Source: Paratinospora sagittata
Taxonomy: Eukaryota; Streptophyta; Magnoliopsida; Ranunculales; Menispermaceae
NCBI GenBank assembly: GCA_035771175.1
Contig: CM069593.1
Span: forward strand, 1,606,461-1,670,460
Length of the DNA: 64,000 nucleotides
Direction: 5' to 3'
A program made the position numbers and the translations under genes. Below, piece by piece: positions 13,266 to 24,728 of this stretch. Position 1 is the first letter of the stretch; the number at the start of each line of letters is the position of its first letter. A model generated the notes under the pieces. The model saw only the letters and a list, made by a program, of their open reading frames with translations. It was not told where the DNA came from and ran no database searches.

Positions 13266-15187
13266 TACCCTCACAACTCATACTTTCTTTGCCACCGTGG
13301 CATTTTAATAAAGCCAGCCAGAAAATTTAGAAGACTGATCCAATTAAAGAAATCAATAACATCAATAAATTAATCGTATCATAATTACAAGATTTTAAAG
13401 TAATACATAAACAGAATATTTTGATACGGACAACCACTACAATCAAACTCAGCCGTTACAAATGTTTATAAATGAAAAAAAAAAAAATATATGTGCTATT
13501 TGAGATTTTATTCTCTCAAATATAGACAAGAATAAGTTGATTATTAACTCATGATTAAATGTTAACAAAAGTTAAAGATACTAACATGCGGTAGCTGAGT
13601 TAGTTGAGAAATTAAATATCAGTAGGGTTGAGGTCCAAATCTTAAATTTAAGTCTGTGCGTACTTTTATTTATCTATTTTTATTAAAAGGGTCAGCCTAA
13701 ACGTTTTTACTATGTCCAAATTCGAGAGAATTAGTCTCGTGTAAAGATAAATAAGACATCTCTCGGATGTCAGAAAATCGGTATAATTTTTTTTTTTTTT
13801 TTTTAAAATAACTCAGAGTATCTGAGTTAGTTTATGCATATTGACTAATTTTTAGAGACAAGTTTTAACAATGAGAGATAATGGCATCCCCTCCAATTTT
13901 ATGAAAGAAAGAAAATACATGATTGATAAATAAAAGAAACGGGCATTTGTTCTGATGTTGCTTTCTTAAATCTATTATCAATAATTAGAGATCCAAATAT
14001 CTAAAGTGAACATAAAAATTATCAATTCCGAAAAAAAAAAAAAAAAAAAGGTCTAATACTGGCACCCAATATCTATTGAATGTTTGAGGATATAAGTTTA
14101 TCGTATATTTTTTATGTTGGTGCCACTGCAAAGGTCAATGTTAGTGCCTCGCATCCGTTAGATTTTTTTACGAGATAAGTTTTTTGTACATCTCTTCAAA
14201 TTCTAATATATGTTGGGCACTAGCTTGATGTGGTATATCTTAAAAGAGAATAATTTAGAGTATCTTCAATGTTCTCGTAGATTATAAAAAAAAATAAGTG
14301 TCACATAAAATAAATAGATATTAAGTTAAAATACATTTTTTTAATGTAACTATCACCATTCACTGTTAAGCTGAGGTGATAAAAAAAAAAAATAGAAGCT
14401 ATCAACTATTAAATTTATGTCACGTAAGAAATAAATTTTTTACTATTGAATAATATTTTATGCTGCGTAAAAAATAAATCTCTTTATATTAACAATATAA
14501 CATTTTTTTAAAATATAATTTATATAAACATCATAGATGCTCCCAAGTAGCTATTTAGATTAGCATATAGGTTTTGTACGAAAGGAATTTGGAGTATAGG
14601 ACCATATATTGTTCCGAAGGATTTAGATTTGATTATCCTTGATAAGAGGGGTGAGTCGGTGCGCCACACGCCTCTCACACGGATTGGACCATCGCCATCC
14701 AATTGACCAAATTAAATTAAAGACAAAGACAATTTATGAACTGTAACATCAATGTTTGATTCTCCAAGCTATGTTTTATTATTTATTTATTTTTTTTAAA
14801 AAAATCTCCAAGCTATTTACATCACAATGAAAAAGATGAAAGATTTTATATATTTATTTTTATTTATTTATTGCTAAATAAGAGAAATTTGAACAATAAA
14901 CAGTGAAAAAAAAAGAGAGTCAATGCCCATATGTAGTGCTGACTTTGTAGTCATAGTGGACCTTCACTTCAGATATTTCTTTCCTAGAAGATTATTTAAT
15001 GTTGAAAAGAAAAGGGGATTTGTTTTCTAGTGGCAATTTATCACGTAGATTGGCATTGGACTTATATGCTGTCAAAATCATTTTTTTTTTGTGGGAGAAA
15101 TAAATTTAAAAAACCGTCCACACAAGATATAGAAAATAGAAAATTGAACCAATAATGCCTCAACCACAACTTGCATGACTATGATAA

Positions 15188-15212
15188 ATATATATATATA
15201 TATATATATATA
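15188..15212. repeat. (TA)n microsatellite
   Basis: About twelve uninterrupted TA units, followed by more broken TA/TAA-rich sequence to about 15255. A simple repeat, probably polymorphic. Confidence 0.85.
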
Positions 15213-15727
15213 CTATGATAATAATAATTTATTATATATATATAATAATAATTTATTATCTATGTTCTGTTTGACATATACACTCGGGTCTCTAGTACTG
15301 ATAATTTTGTAACATGATATACAAAGAGTATTAATGTTTATAGATGCTAGATCAAGTGATTTCTAATTTTAATATATGATATCTAAATTCAAATGTTTGA
15401 GAGTTAAAAATGATCTCTGATATTCTATCAACGTCGAAAAGACAAACTTGTAACTGAGGGAAGATGGAAGATCACTGAACTATTCCAATCAAGACTCATA
15501 ATTTTTTTATAACACAAACTCATAACAAGATTTAGGCATCAAGATATTGATGATTCAATAAATTGCACCCATTATCACTCCTCCCCCTTTTTTTTTTTTT
15601 TCAAGAGGAGATAATATTTCTTCTTGCTAATTTCTAATACAAGACCATGCATTTAGACTTATATATAACTTCAACTCTCTCCTATGATTAAAAAAAAATA
15701 AAATTAATTTTTTTGTTTTTTGTTAAA

Positions 15728-17960
15728 CTAGAAGCAGAGCTTTCTTTTGCATGCCTCAAAGGGAAGAAGAGCATAGTACATTTGGTGATGACAATACCCT
15801 CCTAATTCATTTACAGTCTCCTCAATCAAGTCCCCAAGTAAGTAATCTTGTAAAATCATACCTACTCTTTCCAATTCCCATCTTTCTTCCCAAACTGCCT
15901 CTTCACACACTTCCATTACACTTTCTATCTTGGCTTTACTGCTCCAATAAGAAGATGCCCAGTTAGTTTTTATTGCTGTTATTGTAGAGTTCATCAAGTA
16001 TTCCCCTCTGCTAGTAGTACAAGAAAATCTAGGCAGTGATTCAAGTGTAATTCTATGGAAGAAGCTGGTGCTATCTTGATCCCTTTGTTTTCTGTTCTTC
16101 AACACTCCTGCATCATTTAAACTAATTTTGTCACATTTATATGAACAGAAATTTCATGGTTAATAATTAATTACTTAGACCACCCGACATGACTTAGGTC
16201 CTGTTTGGCATCAAATTTAAAAACTGTTTTCTGTTTTTCAAATCAAGTTTCCTTCATTACTTGTTTGGTACTTGGAGTGTTTTCAAAAAATTTTAAAGCT
16301 GTTTTTTTAATTCAACTTTTAAATTTGAATAAACTATAATTAAAAAAAAATTGATTAATTTCCATTAGCTAATTAGATGCATGCACTACGGAGACTATAA
16401 TTTTTTGATGGATGATCACAAGTCTCCTGCCAGGTCTTTAAAGAGTCTCAGGGTCAAACACCAATTAAAGTCACGGGTCACACTCAAAAACAAGAGCGCC
16501 GCGTGGCATCCCCCACCAATGGCATATCATCAACCTGCGACGACACTCGGTTGTACCGGATAACAACTGGAAGTCGAGGAAATTTTCTCAACGAACCATT
16601 TGAGAATGGAATGGAATCTTTCTGTTTTTAACCAAACATGACTCCACATTTAATTAATTAATTAATCACCAATTTAAAGGTTTAGAGCTTCTTCTGATTA
16701 AGTTTTTGGTATTCTAATTCTATTTCTTCTGATTAACCTTCAGTTCTTGTAAATCTGAGTTTTCTAAGAATAAATCTAAGATTTCACTTTTGCCACTGAG
16801 ATTTTGTAGCTTAATTAATTAATTAATTATCTTTTCTTTTCATACAAAATAAGTTTCTAAGATTTTACAAAGAAAATTTTACGATAAAAAATTGTTTTCT
16901 AAATTTTTGTTCGTTTTCGGATTGTATCTCTTTTTTTTAAAAAAAAATTATGAACCAAACACAGCGGAAATTTCTCTGGAAGAAGAATTAATGGAGTAGA
17001 GAAACGACCTTTTTGGAGCAAGTCGGAGCTGCGGCAGCTCAAAGGCGGCGAAGATGATATCTCATCAAGCACCGACACCGGACTCGGCCGATCGCTACTG
17101 AAATCCGAGCATTTCCTCTCGTTCGTAACCGAATCTCCACCGTCGATTTCGTCGGAAGACGACGAGCAAAGTTTCTGATCTTTAGTACTAACCACTTCGT
17201 CTTCCGATGAACACTGCTTCGTCGTAATGATCGTTGGTCTCGGACTAATATCTTGGCTTTTGGCTTCGCCGGCGTTTTCTTCAGCTGCCGGAGACGATGA
17301 TCGGAGATGATCACAAGATCTCACGGCCGAGATGATCTTCTTTAGCGATTTGAGATCTTCATCGCATTTCTCCAGCGCTTCCAGAAGCTTCTGCCGCTTA
17401 TCAGCTGTAGTAGATACCGGTGACGGTGATTGATGTTCAGCCGGTGTGAGATCGTTTAGTCCCATCAGCTTCGCGACTATAGCCGGTGACCGGTGAAACT
17501 GTTCCGGATAGTTGACAGAGCTTGACCGGCGGATCTCCGACGGAATTGTCGGACTTCTCTGCACATCGCACGAGAATCTCCGCAACTCCAAGTCCAACGA
17601 AGCTGTTTTCTCCGCTATTACCTTCACCTGATCATCATGAGCTTCGTTTTCCACCGGAATCTGCTTAGCTTGTGATGCAATTACGCTTCTCTCCTGCTTC
17701 TTACCTGAAATTACGTAATAATACAAGTCGTAAACAACAAAAATTGAAAGAAACTAAGAATGGAAGAGAAGGAGAGAAGATCGGAGACAATGCCGGCCGG
17801 CCGGAATACCAGAAGTGAGAAATTTCCGGCGGTGACTGTACTTGGAAACGAGATGGAAAATGCCGGACATGCAGCCGATGTTCTTCGGTTGGTGGTTTTC
17901 CGGCGAGGAATTCCGACGAGACGACGACGATGACAACATGCTTTGATCTCTTCTCTTCAT
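15728..17960 (-). CDS. TRM-type protein with DUF3741-associated motif and DUF4378
   Basis: This 408-residue protein resembles the short members of the TRM (TON1 Recruiting Motif) family, which associate with microtubule-organising TON1/PP2A complexes. Coding exons: 17960-17810, 17704-17009, 16107-15728 (1227 nt); phases agree. The first exon is basic and Ser-rich and contains GCMSGIFHLVSKY. Residues 122-136 carry the LMGL-type DUF3741-associated motif (SPAIVAKLMGLNDL). The middle is Ser-rich and probably disordered. The last exon (residues 283-408) is a DUF4378-like domain with W/E-rich helices (WEERWELERVGMILQDYLLGD) and a conserved final helix. I chose the ATG at 17960 because it begins the conserved basic block; an in-frame start at 18026 would add 22 residues. 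Which TRM it is cannot be told from sequence alone, and TON1 binding was not demonstrated here. Confidence 0.8.
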
Positions 17961-18026
17961 CTTTCCCAATGCACGCGCGCGGAATAAACAGCCCAGTAAG
18001 AACGAACGATAATAAAAACTACTCAA

Positions 18027-21000
18027 ACAGAGATGAAGAAGCCGTTAACGTTGTGAAACGGAGACCGGGTACGAAAGGACCGTACTTTTTCTGTAAATTA
18101 CGAAACTACTAGTAAAGTAAAAGAGTAGGGAAAATAGAATCCTAAGGCAACGTTATTTCTGAAAAAGCACAGATAACGCCGTTTTACTTATTAACGGCGT
18201 TAACATTTTACTAGTTGTTTATGCCTTTGGTAGAGTACATAGCAAAATCAATTTCATTTAATGTATGTTGTTGCTACATGCATTTTGCTCTGATGTTAAT
18301 TATATATTTTTGATAAACAGAAATGATTAAATGTTCAGTAGCTAATAAAATAAACAGGAATTTTAGAAATAAACACCACCTTCAAATCATGCACGGTATT
18401 TTCATGATTTGCTGGAATCATGTACAAGTTTCATATATTTAATTACTAATTAAATCATACTAAAGGAAGATAAAATGATAAAACTTTTTATACAAAATAA
18501 GCCCAAAACAGCTAACTTTACCCTTTTCTTAATCATCTCTCTCCCTTGCCTTTACCCTCTTAAGAATCATTAGGGAAAAGAGTAAAAGCAGCAAAAAATC
18601 AGAAGAAGATGAGTTTGAAACAAACTCTCTCTTTTCTTTAATCTCACTGTTTTTTTTTTTTTTTTTTTTTTTAATACATAGAGAATGAGAATCTATGATA
18701 ATGGAATTGAATTTGTTTTAGAGATTTGATTACCCTTTATCTTCTTCTAAATCTCTCTGTTGTTGAGATTTGTGATAATGGCTAAATATTTGCTCATGAT
18801 CTCTGTCTCTCTCTCTCTCTCTCTGATGTTCCATTTTCATTTACTTATTTATTCAATAGATTCTTTTTTAAAGATCCTGGTAGTGTCAATGCCAAACAAA
18901 GAAAAAATAGTGAGAAATGAAGAACATGTTTATTTAAAGAGAAAACAATTTGATTGTTTTGTTATTTTAAAACAAATTTCATTCATTAAGAACTTTTCTT
19001 TTTCTATGGTGTTACTAGTTTTATGTCATTATATCATTATCAAATTTTTAAAATTACGAAAGCTTAACTTAAGCCGGTTTAATTTATAATTCGAATACAA
19101 TTTTTTATATTTAAAATTTTAAAAATACGTACGTGTTTTGTTTGATTTGTTGAAACTCAAAAATAATTTTTTTAAAAATTATATACTTTTTGAATTTTCG
19201 AATAACGAACTAAATCCAGCCTTACTTTACATTAAAATATTAATTATATATAATTTTAAAAATAATAATAATCTTTAAATAGAACAAAAATGGAGTAGTT
19301 ATTATTATTAAACATCAATACTGTCATTGAGAAAATGTGCTACTCAACAACCATTCAACAATCATCAGTGCAGTACAGGTTTGTCTTTGAGCTGGCGGTT
19401 TGAGAACGTTGGACCCTTTTGACTTGTTGACTCAAGATTTTAGTGTTGAACTAGGCTCGTCAACTCCCGGTAGTTACATCTTTACAAAACTCCCAAGCAC
19501 TCCTTCTAACACGTGTCAGAGATCCACTAAAATATGCTTCAAGAGAATAAAAAGAGAGAAAAAAAAATGCACTTATTGTGGAGTGACCTTTCTTGGGTTT
19601 CGGACAACATTGTGCTTTACCCCTTTTAGTGATGAGCCCATGCATGGGCTGGCGATGGCCCCTGCAAAGCTGCAAAAATGTTTGGTCACTGTATCCAATG
19701 GCCAAATGTTCTAGCTTTTGAAGGGTCACTGTTCCTCCACTTTAAGGGCAGGGGGGAAGGGGGTTCTTCATCATGTGCCCTTAAAAGCAAGCACATTAAC
19801 TGAAGTCATCATCTTCTCTTCATAGTATTCCCTGAATCTCTCTCTCTATCTGAATGTGCTCCACTCTTGGGTTATTCATTGAACTTACTTGAACTAATTA
19901 TGCGGAACCATGTATTCTATGCTGATGTTGCCTTGGTTGCTTCCTAGATCTTGTTACTATGGCACCAATTGCCAAGGGCACCAATGCCCTAACAAAGGGC
20001 ATGCCCTAATGATGAAGGACTCTGGACTCGAGGAATGTTAGCATGCTCCAACCATTCCATTTGATGGTCTGAAGTCCTGTCTAGTGTCTACCAAAGATAA
20101 AAACAAATCAAAGAAGAGTCGGCTTTTGCATAAAGTGTAAAAACAGTAGGGACCCTGTGTAAAGGTTCAGGTTGGTTTGTGATCTATATATAGAAATTAG
20201 TATCCTATAACTTGCAATCAACAAAAAAAAAAAAAAAAAAAAGTTTAGTTGGTTGATTCTAAAAATATCCTCAGAGATTTTACTCAACAAACAGGTTGTA
20301 TTTCTAAAATGATAATTTTTTTTTTCTTTCTAAATTTCAATTTTTTTGGTTATGATAGTATGTCGTTGGTCGAAAGGAATAAGTTTATGATGTATATATG
20401 TGTGAGATTCTCTCTATAACTAATGTTAAGGCCATTTTCAAGAGCCCGAGCAGTGAGGAAGCAAAATCAGGCGGGGCGTCGTTATGTGGGTTATCTAACA
20501 TTCTTCGAACCATAGACCGAAGGCAACTCAAATTTTGTGATGGTAGCCTGAACCCTTTGTGAGCTCTAGGAATTTAATGGGCTCTAGGGCATGTTGTGGT
20601 GCAGTATTATATTGTGATCCAGGCCCCAATTGTATAGCTTCTCTCTACTCTTGAGTTGAGAACATGACTAGTTTAGAATGGTATTCTTTTCTTGTTGATA
20701 GATCATACATGGAATACATTTTTTGATAGCCAAACTCCAATGAATTCATTGGTACATAATCAATAATGGCCAATCATGCATGTAGCACAAGTTAAATAGA
20801 ATGCAAGTAATTTGATTTATTGGTGAGAGATGAAAAAGTATTTAAAAGTAAGGACAAAATGGAAAAGAAAAAGAAGAAAAAGAAGAAGAATATGAAACTT
20901 ATCACTTAAGCAACAAAGTCTTTGTGTCTGCTTGCTTTATTTGCTGCTTTCCGCTATCATTTTGAACTTGTTCACAAGAACTTTGTAAAAAAGAGTGATT

Positions 21001-21556
21001 TGGTGTTTAAAATTCGGGGCACATGGTTAATCACCTCTAATTTTGCCAAAACTATAACTTTAGATACATGATGTCATTGTTATTATGTATAATTAGACTA
21101 CTTTATTGATCAGCTAAGTTATGTGGTTGGTTCTCACAGGTGATTTGTGTGAGTAACAGGGTACATATGAAAGATGCATCTGATAGAAAGCTTTGAAATG
21201 CCTGTTAAACAGTCTAAATATGGAAAGGCAAATGTCATATTGTTCTCCTAGTTTGTTTAGGTTCACCACAAACTCATCCTCCAAGAAAATAGAAGCCAAT
21301 AGAAATTTGAACAAATGATTCAAGTAGATGCATTAAAAGAAGGAAAAAGCCAGTACAGCAACAGTAGCGAAAGTACATTACTTGTATTTCTTTTCTTGTA
21401 TACACAACTACAGAAACAAGGCATAGAGTCTATGGGTAAGAGTTAAGACTCCACTCAAAAATATTCCTAGGCCAAAACACATTTAGACCATATGATCTAA
21501 ATCATCTAATCTACACCATTTCCCACAGTTTTAAGTAAAATCTAACAAAGTAACAT
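18027..21556. other. Gene-poor stretch between TRM-like and cupin-like genes
   Basis: No supported gene in 3.5 kb. A CT-type simple repeat lies at about 18802-18824, with long T runs at 18650-18672 and A runs at 20222-20241. Around 19390-19530 there are W-box-like TTGAC cores and an ACGTG core (about 19511), and 19730-20060 is less AT-rich, so an unrecognised non-coding transcript or old promoter is possible. I found no hairpin that matches a microRNA family I know. Confidence 0.45.
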
Positions 21557-23432
21557 TCAAAGATCTTTCCAGACATTAAAATCAGTCATAGAGCTGTTGG
21601 GAGTAATTACACTGTCCTGGCACCCCAAGAAGAATGTCATACGTGAAGGGTCTACATTCACTAGAGCATGAGCCTTCCTGCTTGGGCTAGAAGCAACAGC
21701 AACTTCTTCGGCACCAATTGTGACTTCTGCATAACCTTTATCTACCTCAGGATTCTCCAACTGTACAAAATTCATAAACCCGTTTATTTCAATTGTAAAC
21801 ATGCAAATGGAGAATATACATTTGAATCCAAGACCTTCAACAAATGCATTGCTTCGATAACTTATTAGATAACCACTGGAATATTTCTTAATAGGTGCCC
21901 AACATCGTATCACAATCTATTAATAATATATACATGTTATGCTGTTATGGGTATTATAGCCTGTTGATTGCGAAAAATCATAGAAAATCTGATTTCAAGA
22001 ATTGAAAATTTTCTTCTCAGTGGCACCTAGGAATCTTGCCCCTACTAGGGAGAAGGCCTAATGCTGAGCAAGGGACTCAGATGTCTTCTTGGGGCTTCTC
22101 CCGCTCAAGCCACAAGAGACCAAAGGTATTAGTTGGGCAAAGCCTGGATTCCTTTGGTTCTCCCAAAGAAAAGAAAAAACATAAAAAAAAAAAATCTCAA
22201 AGAAGAGAGCACATACCCTTAATCTTGTTTCGGCACCCCAAATGACAAAGGTCTCATTGCAAGTATAGTGTCTGTGATTTCCCCTTACTCCACCAGGTCG
22301 GATTTGACCAACATGAACAGAAGCACAAGATACTGCACCACCTGCAGCATGTATTTGAATTGATTATAAGAATAAAAGCAATCACACTGCTTGAAAAACA
22401 TAGAAACTATAACTTGAATCAAGGCTGCAGCTAGTGAACAAGAAAAAAAAAAATCCCTTCAAATTGTAAGCTGCCTTGAATTCCACTAATGTTGAAATTT
22501 ATGAATGCATTGTGGATTCAAAGAAAGATGAGGAACTCATTGGAGATTCTTCATTCAGCTCAGAACTTATCTTAGCCTCTTCAGCTACACTTGGATTCAT
22601 TTATTTTATTCCAAGTTCATGTGAAGAAATATATGAAAAAAAGAAAAAACAATAATAGTCCTATTGAAAATCAACACTTAATGATGAAAATTGCATTATA
22701 GTTTATGGTTAATGAAACATAAGAAATAGCCACCTATAAATCCCAAGCAGTAAATCAATTGTAGTTAAACTTCATATTATCATTCTACACCCAATTACCA
22801 AATTAATCAATTAAACTCCAAATTAATCAACAAAACAAGCAACACCCATCAAAACTCATTATCAGTTCACACCCAATTACCAAATTAATCAAGAAAACAA
22901 GCACCCCCCACCCCATCCACAATTCAAAAAACACACCCAAAATCCCAAGCCAAGCTACACGTTCCAATTATTATTATTTTTTTATTTTTTATTTTTAAAG
23001 AAAAAGAAAAAAAGAGAGTAACTAACCTGAAAGGCCAGCATTATGGGCAAGAGAAACAGGATCAAGCAACCAACCCCTCTTGTCTTTGGAGATGTGAGAA
23101 GGGAAAGCAGAGCTGAATCTCACAAGATTGGCCTTCACATCACCATCAGAATGAGAATGGAGATGGGTTTCCTTAAATATTTGAGGATTCTGAGGAGACG
23201 AAGAAGAAGAAAAGTGGTGACGATGTTGGAGTCTGAGGGAGGCCCAAGTGAGAAGAAGGAAAATTGAGAGAAGAAAAGGGAAAGCAAGTGGCCTTTTCAA
23301 GAACCATATAATTGATGAAATAGAGATATATGAACGGCTGGTGTTGTTGTTGTTCTCTGAAGAAGATGAGAAATTTGTAGTTGTGGGGAGATTAGGGGAA
23401 AAGGTGTTGGAGAATCTCCTAGGGTTCGCCAT
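21557..23432 (-). CDS. Membrane-anchored cupin-like protein, frameshifted in exon 2
   Basis: The product looks like a plant RmlC-type cupin anchored by one membrane helix. Exons: 23432-23027, 22342-22217, 21760-21557. Exon 1 gives a Ser/Asn-rich N-terminus, a hydrophobic helix at about residues 50-63 and a conserved lead into the domain (WLLDPVSLAHNAGLS). Exon 2 carries the cupin signature in one frame (GNHRHYTCNETFVIWGAE), with histidines suited to metal binding. The last exon ends SMTDFNVWKDL. The frame is broken: exon 2 starts in the phase set by exon 1, reads six or seven conserved residues, then one extra base (the GG at 22320-22321 on the plus strand) shifts the frame and a stop follows about 20 codons later. 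Without that base all three exons would be in phase (about 244 residues). It may be a real null allele or a one-base assembly error. Its biochemical function is unknown to me. Confidence 0.72.
22320..22321 (-). other. Frameshift site in the cupin-like gene
   Basis: Upstream of this GG the frame reads ...VSCAS; downstream the conserved frame reads VHVGQIRPGG. The two are one base out of register, and the exon 2/exon 3 phases only agree if one base is surplus. This is seen directly; whether it is biological or a sequencing error is not decidable here. Confidence 0.7.
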
Positions 23433-23668
23433 TTTACATCTTCTTCTTCTTTTCTTCTTCTACTGCATTTCATTTCTCTCACGTGAGGACGACAGGTGAA
23501 GCCCAGCTTATTTCGTTTTTTGGTTTTTCCACGTGGCATGCTGTCAAGCCCCCAGATTTATTATGATCAACTCCTACTGTTTAATGTCAAAAAGTCCAAT
23601 TGTTGTGGCTGGTGCTTCCCATTCAAAGAAGATTTAAAAAAAGAAAAAGAAAAATTACTTGGGAGGAG

Positions 23669-23740
23669 TGAACCCGACGTGAATCGAACACGCAACCTTC
23701 TGATCTGGAGTCAGACGCGCTACCATTGCGCCACGGATTC
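23669..23740 (-). tRNA. trnW-CCA: tRNA-Trp (CCA anticodon)
   Basis: A complete 72-nt nuclear tRNA-Trp. The acceptor stem pairs GAATCCG with CGGGTTC, with A as discriminator. The D arm has the A-box (TGGCGCAATGGTAG), the anticodon loop reads CTCCAGA with CCA at plus positions 23708-23706, and the T arm has the B-box (GGTTCGATTC-like, here GTTCGATTCAC). No intron is present. T runs just downstream on the same strand (about 23630-23655) can end RNA polymerase III transcription. It lies about 240 bp upstream of the cupin-like gene's ATG, in the same direction. Confidence 0.96.
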
Positions 23741-24728
23741 CTTGTGTTAAGTTGTTATAATAAATTATTAATCTACTTTCGACATATAGATAGAGCACAT
23801 ATTTCTTTTTAATATTTTTTGATGCTGACGAGTGATGATTGTTATAATAGAATTCCCACTTACGATTGTTCTAATAAATTAAAATATCCAAACGAGGTTT
23901 CCTTGCCCGGCCTAGGAACTCAAAAACTCACGATTGAAGTGCTTACATATCATATGTAGTAGAGATGTATAAATATAGGTCACCAAGCATAGTTGAATAT
24001 AACATAAACAACAGTACAGTGGAAAACACAACTCCAATGCCAAAACACAACTGCAATGCCTTCTTCTCCATCCTGTTGACACCTTTTCTCGTGCACGGTT
24101 TGGGCAACAAGTGTAATTTTCATCTTACCCATAAGGCCATAATTCCCATTTTCAATTTCCCTTCAATTTAGTGTTTAAAAAGAATATGAGAAAGAATGGC
24201 AACAACTTTAATTCCGCGACCACCACAAGTTCAACAAGTTAAACTGCTAGGCTTGTCCCTGTTAGGATGATCAATCCAAATGCCTCTACAATGTCCGAGT
24301 TTGAAAAAACTAATCTCGCACAAAGGGAAAGAAGACACCTACAAGATGCTGAAAAACCGATAATAAAAAAAAATAAAAAAGAAATGAAAATTGAGTTCAA
24401 ACAGAATTAATCATTTCAAAAATTGCCTCAAAAAGTAACAACACATGTATTTCTTCTAGAGCTTTGATAAAAGCCTGTTTGTGCCACCAGCAAAACTGAC
24501 AGAAACTACCCTGGACTGGATTATCACTGATTGAACTACTACTAAGAGGATATAAATGCAATTGGATATGCTTTTGGAAGAACAATGGACAATGAAATAC
24601 AACAGGTAAGGACCAGTGGAAAGGAAAACATTGAACAAAACTAAATTTATCCACCAGCAGAAATGGCCTTCTAAATAGTACCCGTTACACACTTCTTCTT
24701 TACAGTTCAGTAGTGGCACATTTCTCTA
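23741..24728. other. Intergenic stretch with a dispersed repeat fragment
   Basis: No gene is supported. About 24275-24362 resembles 13690-13775 (shared words include AATGTCC, CTAATCTCG/TTAGTCTCG, GATG-TGAAAAACCGA-like ends), so both look like fragments of one dispersed element. The part next to 24729 is probably the KINB1 3' UTR. Confidence 0.5.

Larger units (their letters stand above)
12000..15727. other. Intergenic stretch between calmodulin and TRM-like genes
   Basis: About 3.7 kb of AT-rich DNA with no supported gene. It includes the calmodulin promoter (to about 12.2 kb), a pentanucleotide AAAGC repeat (about 13237-13265), several A or T runs, a dispersed repeat shared with 24.28 kb (about 13690-13775), and a TA microsatellite at about 15188-15212. 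The short open frame at 14520-14702 has no features of a real protein. Confidence 0.6.

Noticed and set aside
18760..19089. 109-codon frame with a hydrophobic start, possible small secreted peptide
   Set aside because: The hydrophobic part is created by a CT microsatellite (SLSLSL), and the rest is AT-rich low-complexity sequence with no mature-peptide motif.
19460..20060. Possible microRNA-like inverted words (GCCCATGCATGGGC; GGGCACCAATGCCC)
   Set aside because: Short palindromes only; none extends to a 60-150-base hairpin and none matches a microRNA family I know.
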